NCBI GenBank assembly: GCA_035636095.1
Contig: DASPZU010000105.1
Location: forward strand, 1-64,000
Length of the DNA stretch: 64,000 nucleotides
From: Gp7-AA10 sp035636095
GTDB lineage: Bacteria; Acidobacteriota; Thermoanaerobaculia; Gp7-AA8
Direction of reading: 5' to 3'
Shown here piece by piece: positions 1 through 10,100 of this stretch; position 1 is the first letter of the stretch, and every line of letters begins with the position of its first letter. The position numbers and the translations under genes are program-made. The notes beneath the pieces were generated by a model. It worked only from the letters and a program-made list of their open reading frames with translations. It made no database searches and had not been told where the DNA came from.

Positions 1-3000
1 CGCGTGGTGTTGCCGCGCGCATCGGTGCGGGAGGTGACATCGCCCGCCGCGTCGTACGCCGTCCTGGTCACATTGCCCAGCGGATCGCTCACCGACACCA
101 CCCGCCCCTCGGCGTCGTACGAGTAGGTCGTTGTTCCCCGCGGGGTGGTCACGCTCTTGCGCCGCCCGGCATCGTCGTACGCGAACGTGGTGGTGTTGGT
201 GTACGGATCGGTCATCGTCAGGATGCGATCCTTGCCGTCGTAGGTCAGCTTGGTCTCGTTCTGATTCGGATCCTTGATGGACGTGATCCGGCCAAGCGGG
301 TCGGAGAGCATGGTGGTGATGTTGTTGGCGGCGTCGGTGCGCGTGGCCAGCGTCCCGTTGTCGTTCCAGGTCATCGACGTCGGCGCGTTGTTGGGATCGG
401 TGGTGGTCAGAAGTTGCCCGCGGCTGTCGTACGTGTTGGTGGTCGTCTCGGTGACGCCGCCGACGCTTCGCGAGGAGGTCAACAGATTGCCGGCGGAGTC
501 GTAGTTGTTCGACGTCACCGCGCCCACCGCATCGGTCGAGACCAGCGGCCGCGCGTTGGCGTCATAGGTGGTGGTCATCACGCCGTTGTCGGGGTTGGTC
601 TGCTTCGTCACGTTCCCCTGCGGGTCGTACTCGAACGCGGTGATGTTCCCGCGGGAGTCGAGCGTCTGGGTGCGGTTGTTGTCGGCATCGAAGGAGGCCT
701 TGACCACATTGCCGGCCGGATCGGCTTCCATGGTGGCGCGCCCGCTGTCGTCGAATTCGATGAGGCGATCGCCGCCGCGGCGGTCGGTGATCACGCTCTG
801 CCGCCCGGCGATGTCGTAATGGAAGAACTCCTCGGCCCCGCTCGCGTCGACGTGATGCATCAGGCGATGGTCGGCGTCGTAGTCGTAGCTCTGCGCGTTG
901 CCGAGCGGATCGGCGAACGAGGTCATGTTGTGAGCGAGGCCGTAGGTCATCGGCCAGCTCTTGCCGGCGGTGTCGGTCACCGAGGTCAGATCATCGCCGG
1001 TGTACGCGTAGACGACGTTGCGGCCGGAGAGATCCGTCACCTGCGTGATTTTCCCGGCCGCGTACGTGAAGGTCAGCTCGGTACGGCCGCTGGCATCGAC
1101 GATGGTGGTGATGTTTCCGGACGGGTCGCGATTGATCGTCACGGCGTTGCCGTTGAGGTCCTGCTGCGAGACCAGCAGGCCGCGCGCGTCGAATGTGAAT
1201 TGCATTCCATCCTTGAAGCGCATCGTCCAGCCGCTCGCGTTGGGCGTGAGGGCGAGGTGTTTGCCCGGCGGCGAGACATAGTTGATGAAGAGGTGCTCGG
1301 TGCCGTCGCTCTCGCGATAGGTGATCGAGCCGTTGCTGTTGTCGATCAGCATCTCGCCGTAGTTGAATGTCCAGCCGAAGCCGAAGGGGCCGTTGTACGT
1401 CGAGCGGCTGTTGTATGTCCGCGTGAGCGCGACGGGAATGCCGCGTGCCACGATCGAGAAGTCGGTCATGGAGCGGTACATGTTGCCGCTGGAGAGATTG
1501 ACCGGATCGGACTGCGTGGTGGAGGGGGCGCCGGAGCTGCCGCCACCTCCCCCGCCTAACAGCTCCAGGAGCTGCCGCAGCAGGTCGCCGAGGGGCGAGC
1601 CGCTGAGCCACGACTCGCTGCCCAGGAGCTCGCGGATGCCCTGGGTGGCCTGGCCGGTGTCGCTTCCTCCGGCGAATCCCCCGGAAATCGGATAGGTCGC
1701 CGCGCCGGTCAGCGGGTCTTCCAGAAAATAGCCGGTGCCTGACCAACGATTGAGCGTGATGGGATTCGGCGCCAGCTTGGCGATGCGGCCCTGAGCAATC
1801 GCGCCGCGGATTTCGTTCTCGACATCCGATGACAGGTTGGCCGCGGCCAGCACCGAGTCGACGTTCGCGGAGTTCACTGTCAAGAGCTGCTGACCGGCGA
1901 TGCGCGCCAGGAGCAGCGCTTTGGCGGCCGAAATCCCCTGCTGGCTTTCGGCTTCCTCCCAGATCGCTCCTTCGCGATACGAGCTCTCGATCCCGGCCAG
2001 CGACAGCACCTCGCCGCGCCGCGAAATGTCGCTGCCGATGGGCACGATGCCGACCAGCAGGCGCGATACGTCGATGTTGTTCTCGGCAGGCGTGAGACGA
2101 AGCGGCGCGCCGGCTACCGTATACGCAACGTCCACCTGCCGCCGCACATCGGCCTCGAACACGCGCTTCACGCTGCGCTGCCATCGCACACCTGCGGCGA
2201 ATCGCGCGCCCTGATCGATCCTCTGCATGTACCGGAGACCGGTGAGAAAAAGCTTCTCGGAAAGCTGCGATTCACCGGTGAGCGTCTGCATCCGAGCGGT
2301 GCGCGTCGCGAGCAGGCCATCGGGAACGATGCCGGCGTCGAGCACCAGCGTGTGGGTTTCGCCGGCCGTGACTCCGTGATGCGTGGAGTCATCGGCGATG
2401 TTCGGCTGCTGGAACTGCAGGTTGAGGTCGAGTGCCTCTCCCGCGGGAACAGAAGTCCCCTCCGCCACCGGTTGATCGTCGATCGAGAAGACCGGCTTGA
2501 GGCGCACCAGATACGCGGGCGTGTTGAAGAGATCTCCGTAGCTGGCGATGATGGCCGCGTCATCGGCGGTCGCCGGCGGGAACGTCAGCGTCAGCTTCTT
2601 GCCCCAGAGGTCCGCGATATTCGCCGCGTACGATCCGATTGCCAGGCCCGAATCGGTGATCGTGTAGGTAATGCGCTGCGACTGATCGGACGGCGGGTTC
2701 GCCGCCAGGCCGAGCGACTGGTCGATGTGCACGGTGAGCGTGGATGGAATGAAGGGAAAGTTTTCAGCGCGGATCCGGCCGCTCTTCGGAAGCTGGGCCA
2801 GGTTCTGACAATTGAGATTGTTGGTGCGGATGTAGCTCCACAATTTGTCGGAATAGAAATCGATCGGCGATCGGACCGCCGAGGTTTGCAGGTATTCGTC
2901 TTCGCTCCAGGCGACGTTGGTGGCGATTCCGGCCTGATACGTGTAGCGCTTGAAGCTCGGGTCCATGCGCACCCAGGTGTCGGCGGGCCCGTTGGTCGCG

Positions 3001-3902
3001 CCGCGATTCGGAAGGAAGGGGACGAACGCGCGCACCCAGGCGTGCGTCATCTGCACGGCCACGGGAGTGGAGCCGGTGGTGAGCACGACGCCGTCGAAGC
3101 CGGCGGTGGCCATCAAATTGGCAGCCTGCAGCGGATCCTCGGTGCCGGCGAGATTCATGAGCTGCGCGATCGGCACGGTCACTTTTCCCCACTCGATCTG
3201 CGCCTGATAGCCCTGAGCAGTGAGCAGATCGCGAAGCAGCAGCGACTGATCCCAATCGTTGCCGCTCCCTTCTTTCAAGGTGCCGAGGGAGCCCTTGGCG
3301 ACGCCGGAGTAGGAGTCCCAGTCGATGTGATCGTGAACCCATGTGAAGGCCTTCGCCGGCGTCTGGAGCGACTGCGCGAGTGCGGTCACCTCGGCCGGAG
3401 CGGCCGTCGGTATCAGCGTGAGTTTTGTGGCCGCGACAGGGGCGGGCGTGGAGGTGGGAAAAACGGGAAGACCCGATTTCTTGGGCGCGGGACGATAGGT
3501 GTCCTTCAGCGGGAAGGGATCCTTGTTCCAGCGCTGCTTCGGCGTTCGTGGAGTGAGAGTTCCGGCGAGCGCGCTTTGCAGTTTCTGGATGGTGGCGTCG
3601 AGAGTGGAGTCATCGAACGCGTGCGGATCGTTGAGAACCGATTTCGCCGCTCTGCGAACCTGATCGACGGCGTTGCGCATGTCGCGATCGCGCGCTTTCG
3701 CGGCCGCGGGCGCAGCGGCGTTCAGATCGGGAAGAAGATTCTTATCGATGAGCCTGAGGGCGGATTGCAGCTCGCTCTTGATCTGACCTTTTTTCTTGCC
3801 CCGCTGTTTATCGGAGAGTTTGAGCACGCCGGCAAACTTCGCCAGGGTGGTGTCAGCGGCGACCAGGGCATACCTCGACTTCACCCGTGACGACGGCATC
3901 AT
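1..3902 (-). CDS. Rhs/YD-repeat protein with N-terminal transglutaminase-like domain, 3' end outside window
   Basis: Reading the minus strand from the tandem ATG at 3902 gives about 1300 residues without a stop to the window edge; codon phase agrees at 3902, 1679 and 98. Residues about 20-140 are charged and helical. Residues about 175-330 look like a transglutaminase fold: a GNDWDQSLLLRDLL segment, then HAWV and DPSFK supplying His and Asp, with Asp where the catalytic Cys should be. From about residue 790 come an Rhs-type N-terminal region (SGNMY, TRTYNSRS, FGFGWTFNYGE) and many YD repeats (for example TYDANARPLVSTDAVG). The family includes large secreted or cell-surface proteins and polymorphic toxins; the C-terminus that would show a toxin tip is missing. 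It is the last gene of an overlapping trio. No signal peptide follows this start; a one-base shift would join it to the preceding small frame. Confidence 0.85.
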   Translation of the reverse strand, partial: MMPSSRVKSRYALVAADTTLAKFAGVLKLSDKQRGKKKGQIKSELQSALRLIDKNLLPDLNAAAPAAAKARDRDMRNAVDQVRRAAKSVLNDPHAFDDSTLDATIQKLQSALAGTLTPRTPKQRWNKDPFPLKDTYRPAPKKSGLPVFPTSTPAPVAATKLTLIPTAAPAEVTALAQSLQTPAKAFTWVHDHIDWDSYSGVAKGSLGTLKEGSGNDWDQSLLLRDLLTAQGYQAQIEWGKVTVPIAQLMNLAGTEDPLQAANLMATAGFDGVVLTTGSTPVAVQMTHAWVRAFVPFLPNRGATNGPADTWVRMDPSFKRYTYQAGIATNVAWSEDEYLQTSAVRSPIDFYSDKLWSYIRTNNLNCQNLAQLPKSGRIRAENFPFIPSTLTVHIDQSLGLAANPPSDQSQRITYTITDSGLAIGSYAANIADLWGKKLTLTFPPATADDAAIIASYGDLFNTPAYLVRLKPVFSIDDQPVAEGTSVPAGEALDLNLQFQQPNIADDSTHHGVTAGETHTLVLDAGIVPDGLLATRTARMQTLTGESQLSEKLFLTGLRYMQRIDQGARFAAGVRWQRSVKRVFEADVRRQVDVAYTVAGAPLRLTPAENNIDVSRLLVGIVPIGSDISRRGEVLSLAGIESSYREGAIWEEAESQQGISAAKALLLARIAGQQLLTVNSANVDSVLAAANLSSDVENEIRGAIAQGRIAKLAPNPITLNRWSGTGYFLEDPLTGAATYPISGGFAGGSDTGQATQGIRELLGSESWLSGSPLGDLLRQLLELLGGGGGGSSGAPSTTQSDPVNLSSGNMYRSMTDFSIVARGIPVALTRTYNSRSTYNGPFGFGWTFNYGEMLIDNSNGSITYRESDGTEHLFINYVSPPGKHLALTPNASGWTMRFKDGMQFTFDARGLLVSQQDLNGNAVTINRDPSGNITTIVDASGRTELTFTYAAGKITQVTDLSGRNVVYAYTGDDLTSVTDTAGKSWPMTYGLAHNMTSFADPLGNAQSYDYDADHRLMHHVDASGAEEFFHYDIAGRQSVITDRRGGDRLIEFDDSGRATMEADPAGNVVKASFDADNNRTQTLDSRGNITAFEYDPQGNVTKQTNPDNGVMTTTYDANARPLVSTDAVGAVTSNNYDSAGNLLTSSRSVGGVTETTTNTYDSRGQLLTTTDPNNAPTSMTWNDNGTLATRTDAANNITTMLSDPLGRITSIKDPNQNETKLTYDGKDRILTMTDPYTNTTTFAYDDAGRRKSVTTPRGTTTYSYDAEGRVVSVSDPLGNVTRTAYDAAGDVTSRTDARGNTT

Positions 3903-4155
3903 TGATGTTGAGCGGCACCTGAGTCAGCCCAGTTGCAGCCGAGGACTGCGGCAGCACGCGCGGCCGATCGGGATGGAGGAGAAACTCGGGATCGATGTTG
4001 AGGTTCTTCGCGATCTCGCGAACGCGCTCGACTCTCTGGCGGTGCACCTCGAGCGCGTAGAGATAGTTGGACGGTTCGGCGAAGTTGTACAGGCTGGCGA
4101 AGATCACCGAAATTGTGATCGCGCGGCCGGCGGGAGTTCGAAGTCGTAGTCTCAT
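3853..4155 (-). CDS. Small 100-aa protein between the giant mosaic protein and the Rhs protein
   Basis: The start ATG overlaps the TGA of the upstream giant gene (ATGA), so translation is probably coupled. The product has a basic N-terminus, a moderately hydrophobic segment at about residues 11-33, a charged helix at about 36-52 and a Pro-rich tail. I recognise no family. Its last 50 bases overlap the start of the Rhs frame. Its C-terminal residues (GEVEVCPGRR) look less natural than a shifted reading that gives GEVE followed by YALVAADTTLAKFAG in the Rhs frame. It may therefore be a separate small protein or the true N-terminus of the Rhs protein, split by a one-base indel. Confidence 0.55.
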   Translation of the reverse strand: MRLRLRTPAGRAITISVIFASLYNFAEPSNYLYALEVHRQRVERVREIAKNLNIDPEFLLHPDRPRVLPQSSAATGLTQVPLNINDAVVTGEVEVCPGRR

Positions 4156-7100
4156 GATCGGCTCTGCCAATAGAGAAGGAGTCGATCGGCGTCCTTTCGC
4201 GCCGCGCTCGTATCTATTGATATAGACGCGAGATCGTTGACGATCTTCAGAATGTGGCTGATGGCTGAGGCTGCGTCTGTTGCCGCGCGCGCGAGGGCGA
4301 GCTCGTTCTGCGCGTCGCTGACCGCCGCGAGATCCGAACCGCTTGCGTTGGTCTGAAGCGCGGCCAGATCGCTCGCCAGCGCTGCTTCCATCGCCGCGCG
4401 ATCCGCATCGACGCGCAGCGTGACGCTCTTGGTGAGCAGCGGCAGTTGTCCCTGCATGGCGACCGAGGCCGTGGCCTGGTACGTTCCGATGATCTCCGGC
4501 AGGCGAATCCAGATCGTGACGTGCTGCGTCGTCCCGCCCGGCACTGTCAGATTCCATGTTGTTCCGCTGGTGGGTTGCGGCAAAGCGTAGACCATCGACA
4601 ACCCAGCGGGGATCGTCAACGCCACTGTCACGTTTTGCGACCCGCCAGTGGGGGCGCCGACAGCGATGTCGAGCGGCACGACCTGGCGCGCGTCGGTCGT
4701 CGCCGCGCGGCTGACATAACCCGCAGCGCTCACCAGGAACCGCGCCATGTCGGCCGTGGTGGTTCCCTCGGTGCTGAACGGCAGCACCACCACTCGGCCG
4801 GCCGCAAAAGTATTGAGGCTGATCGCCGGTGCCTGCGTGGCCGAAATCCGCGCCACCGGTTGCGCTGTGGTCAGATTGATCTTTACGCCGTCGCCGTTGA
4901 CACTCATCTGTCCTGCCGAGGTGAAAGGCGTTGCCAGAATGTCGAGAAGAGTGGAAGTGGCGCTCAGCTTTCCGGCGAAGGTCACGCCAAGCGCAGCAGC
5001 GAGCTTCGGCTCGGCATCAGGATGATCGTGGATGAAGAGCAGCCCCTCGCCTGCATGGACCGTCTCGGACAGCTCCGCGGAACTCGTCAGTTCGGGCGTC
5101 GGCGGTGGCACGAGGATCACCTCGCTGAACGCACCGGTTCGCAGTTGCGTGAAGAAGGTCGCTTGATCGCCGCTCAGCAGCCAGTCGATGCCGGCGGCCG
5201 TGAGCGACTGTGTTAGAAACGGCGGAGCCGCCGGCGTGCACGGAGTGGCACTGTTGCCCGAGCTGCAATCGCTCCAGATCAGCGCGCGCGCCGATGACGA
5301 CTGCCCGAACGCGAGCGTGATGGCCGGCTTCACGTCGAAGGATGCCGTGGACAAGGCGACCGCTTCGCCTGTGATCATCGAGACCAGCGTCGCGGTGTAG
5401 CTGCCGGGCGCCAGAGCACTGGTCGCATAGCTGAGCTGTTTCGTCGTGGTAGCACTCATCGCCACGCTGGCCGTGAAGGGGACTGTGTCGCCGGCGATCT
5501 TTACCGCGAATGGCGCGTCGGTCAGCGCCGCGTTGCCGTTGTTGGTAATCGTGACCGTGATCGGCAAGGCGCTACCTTGAACTACCGACGCCGAGGTGCT
5601 GATCGTGCCGCTGATGCCTTTGCCTGTTTGCGCCGTTGAGGCGATGGTGAATGAAGCCGTCTGCTGTGCGAGCGGGTTTCCGCTCGCATCCTTGACCACC
5701 ACGTTGACTGTGTAGCTCCCCGGCGCCGTCGTTCCCACCGGCCAGTCGAATGTCGTGGTGGCGCTCGTTCCGGGAGCGATCGAGCTGATCGTGCTCGTCC
5801 CCGACGCGGTGCCGATGGTGGTGGTCACCGTGACATTCGCCAGCGGCGCCGCTCCGCTCACATAGTTGACTGTGGTCGTGGAACGGAGTGTGTCGCCCGG
5901 ATCGTATGTCGGTTTGTTGGTCGTTACGGCCGCGGTGACCACCGTTGGCGGGACGACTGTGAATGATGTTGTGGCCAGCGTCACGGCCTGACCGGTGATC
6001 AGTGACACCAACGTGGCGGTGTAGTTCTGCGGAGTCAGCGGAGTGGTCGCGTAGCTGATCTGTTTCGTCGTGGTGGCCCCCATCGCGACGCTCGCCGTGA
6101 AGGGGACTGTGTCGCCGGCAATCTTCACCGCGAACGGCGCATCGGTCAGCGCCGCATTGCCGCTGTTCGTTATCGTGACAGTGATCGGCAACGCGCTGCC
6201 CTGCACCACGGACGCCGAGGTGGTGATCGTGCCGGCGATGCCTTTGCCTGTTTGCGCCGTTGAGGCGATGGTGAATGAAGCCGTCTGCTGCGCGAGTGGG
6301 TTTCCGCTCGCATCTTTGACCACCACGTTGACTGTGTAGCTCCCCGGCGCCGTTGTTCCCACCGGCCAGTCGAATGTCGTGGTGGCGCTCGTCCCCGGAG
6401 TGATCGAGCTGATCGTGCTCGTCCCCGACGCGGTGCCGATGGTGGTGGTCACCGTGACATTCGCCAGCGGCGCCGCTCCGCTCACGTAGTTGACTGTGGT
6501 GGTGGAGTGGAGTGTGTCGCCCGGATCGTATGTCGGTTTGTTGGTCGTTACTGCCGCGGTGACCACTGTTGGCGGGACGACTGTGAACGATGTTGTGGCC
6601 AGCGTCACGGCCTGACCGGTGATCAGTGACACCAACGTGGCGGTGTAGTTCTGCGGAGTCAGCGGAGTCGTTGCGTAGCTGAGCTGCCGGGTGGTGGTTG
6701 CGCCCATCGCGACGCTGGCCGTGAAGGGGACCGTGTCGCCGGCGATCTTCACCGCGAACGGCGCATCGGTCAGCGCCGCATTGCCGTTGTTCGTAATCGT
6801 GACGGTGATCGGCAACGCGCTACCCTGCACCACCGACGCAGAGGTACTGATCGTGCCGCTGATGCCTTTGCCTGTTTGCGCCGTCGAGGCGATGGTGAAT
6901 GAAGCCGTCTGCTGCGCGAGCGGGTTTCCGTTCGCATCCTTGACCACCACGTTGATCGTGTAGCTGCCCGGCGCCGTTGTTCCCACCGGCCAGTCGAATG
7001 TGGTCGTGGCGCTCGTCCCCGGAGTGATCGAGCTGATCGTGCTCGTCCCCGACGCCGTGCCGATGGTGGTGGTCACCGCGACATTTGCCAGCGGCACCGC

Positions 7101-10100
7101 TCCGCTCACGTAGTTGACTGTGGTCGTGGAACGGAGTGTGTCGCCCGGATCGTAGCTCGCCTTGTCAGTCGTCACAGAGGCGCTCACTACCGTCGTCGGG
7201 GCGACCACTTCGAATCCCGCGTTCGCCAGCGGCACCGCAGCGCCGGTGATGAGCGACACGAGCGCTGCCTGGTACTTTTGCCGCGCGAGCCTGTTGGTCA
7301 GGTATGCAAGCCGCGTCGAGTACGTTGCGGCTGTGGCAGCAGACGCTCGGAAAGAGATCGAGTCGGCGAGCTGCTGCGTGGCTGGGTCGATGATCTGCAC
7401 GACAAAAGGCGCATCCGCGATGGCGCTGTTGCCGCCGTTCGTGATCGACACCGCAAAGTCGAGAGATCGACCCTGCTCGACGGTCGCTGGCGCGGAGAGC
7501 GTTCCGACGATTCCTCTCCCGCTGACCGACGTCGGCCGAACCTGGAATGGAACGCTCTTTTGAACGAGCGTTGCGCCGCCGGAATCCTTGACCAGCAACG
7601 ACGCCGTATATGCTCCCGCCGCGGCCGTGCCGACGGTCCAATCGAACGAGAAAGGAACGTTCTGTCCCGGGGCGAGCGATGCCACCGTGAAGGGCCGACT
7701 CGACACTGTGGTTGCCGAGGGATCGGCCACTGACACCGCTGCCGAGAGATTCGCTAACGGCGTGTTGCCGGCAACGTACTGTGCCGACGAGGTCAAGTGC
7801 ACCGTTTCGCCGACGTCGTATTGGGTCTTATCGGTGGCAACGCTGGCAGTGAGCTGCGCGCTCGGGGCAATCGTGAACGGTGCGGATGCGCTGACGATGA
7901 ACGCGCCGTTCTGGCGGAGTGTGGCCACTGCGGAGTAATTCCCGGCGGCGGTCGATGTCGTGTTCCAGGTGTACCCGCGAGCTGCCTGGCCTCGAGGCAA
8001 TAAGGCCGGCGTGCCTGCGGTGGCGTCGAAGGGCACATCGAGGAACATGTTCTGCGACGGAATCAGATCGAAGCCGCTTCCGGGCGGTGCCCACTTCAGA
8101 TACATGCCGTAAGTCCCGTAATCCCATCGATAGATCGTGACCTTCACGCGATGGAAGCCGGCGGTCAGAGCGAGGCTGCCGGTGACTTCGCGCATTTCGT
8201 GCAAGCCACCGTTGTTCAGCAACCGCACACCATCGACATCCAGCCATCCGCCCCGCGCGGATCCAAGAAGGAATTGATAAGTGCCCGAGGCAGGCGCGTA
8301 GATCGCACCGGTGAACACTCCCTCCCAGAAGCGGACAGCGTCGAGGTCGGCCGAGGCGGCGATCTGTGGTTTTACAATCGCGTTCGTCAGGAACGGCGGC
8401 GGGATGGTCGTGAGCTGCGACGGGTCGGATGCCTGAAAGTTGCTGCTCGGTTGATCGACTCTGGTGTAAGTGGCCAGCAGGCCCGCGCCAACGCCGGTCG
8501 CATTGCGATCGAACAACGACGCCGGTTTGAGTCCGTTCTCGAGAGTGTCGAAGTAGATGTGGATCGGCAAGGCAGTGCCGGCTGCCACATCATCACGGAT
8601 TTGCACGGCGAGTTTCCCGGCAGCGCCGGAGGTTGCGAACCACATGAACGGCATTTCGTCGGACGGCGTCGCGTCTGCGCTCACCCGAATGGTGGTCGGA
8701 TCAAATGTGCCGATGACGCCGAGCTGCGTGAGTTGCTGCGCGAAATCGATCGGCACGATCGCATTGCGACTGGCGCCGCTCGGTACGGCCAGCACCGCTG
8801 CCGTTGCGTAATGCCATCCCGGGAATGCGGCCGTCGGAAGACCGCTCACCGCCTCGGCGGAAACGAGCGTGGCGATGGTGGAGCCCGACCCATCACGAAC
8901 GATCACGTCGTTCGTGATCCCTGCGCTGGCATCGGTGATCGTTTCCTGAATCGAAACCGTCGAGTTCGCGGAATAGCTGGCGCGGTCCGTCGTCACGGCC
9001 AGACCCACCGGCGCAACTCCGGTAATGCTGGGGACGCTGATCGGGCGCGTCACGAGCTGGCCGGAATATGGATCGTTGTACGCGATCGATGCCGCCGTTG
9101 CGACGCCACGCGACTCCTGGTCCTGCAGACCGTTCAGACGAAGATTGAAAAAAGCATCCGTGCCGCCGTCGGTGACTCCGGGCAGGTGCCATACCAGCTC
9201 TCGACCGCCGTTGATGGGCGTCGAGCTGGCTGGAGTCGGCGATGAAGACACGAGATCGGTCGAAGTGGGGACGCTCACGTGGAGATCGACGTCGAATTGA
9301 CCGACCTTCGCCCAGGCAGCCGGAAGAGCGATCATGGCCCAGGTGGTCTGATCCATCGAGGAAGCGAAACCGTTTCCCCATTGCCCGTTGGGCTTCTGCT
9401 GATTGAGCAGCCACACCGTGGCAGACCGAATCGCGGGATCGCTGGGCGGAGCGCCGGAAATCGACAGCGCGTACAGCGTTTGCGCCGTGCGGATCACGGG
9501 AGGATTCATCAGATCGACGCCCACCGAACCATCGGCGTTCTGATTCGAGCGGAGCTGGATCGCAATGGAGTCGATGCGCTTCTTCGCCTCCCCCGCCAAA
9601 TCCGGCGGGAGATAGGGCATAGCGCGTCCGAGAGCGATGGCCACACGCGCGATCTTTTCGCTCTCGTTCGGCGGGACGGCGCTGTAGTTGTATGCCAGCA
9701 GCCAACGCGTTCCGCGGACGAACGCTGCCAAATACCGCGGATCACCGGTCAGCTTGTACGCGGTGCTCAATTGGTCGACGCTCGACATGGTCCACGACTC
9801 GAGCTTGTCGAACGATTCGGGGAAGCACCCGCCGTTGCAATTCCACGATCCATCGGGCAACTGCTTGCGGAGCGTTTCCTCAACCAGCGGCACCAGATAC
9901 CGCAGCGCCTCCGTGGCGTCGTGCCAGTACGAAAGCGCCCATCCGGCCAGCATCGACATCGTGTCCGTGCCGTAACCGGGGAGGTAGAGGCGACCGTCGG
10001 CGCCCCGCTGTTGGATGATGCGATCGAAGACTGTGCGTGAGGCAGTCTCATTCACTGTCACTCCGCTGACAGCACGCGACGCTTCCAGACCGATGAGGCC

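Noticed and set aside
991..2184. 397-codon minus-strand frame in the Rhs region
   Set aside because: Out of phase with the Rhs frame, very Arg-rich, and covers YD-repeat sequence already explained.
414..3890. Long plus-strand frames opposite the Rhs gene
   Set aside because: Arg/Val/Gly-rich, no recognisable domain, and they mirror a clear Rhs coding sequence on the minus strand; typical antisense frames of GC-rich DNA.
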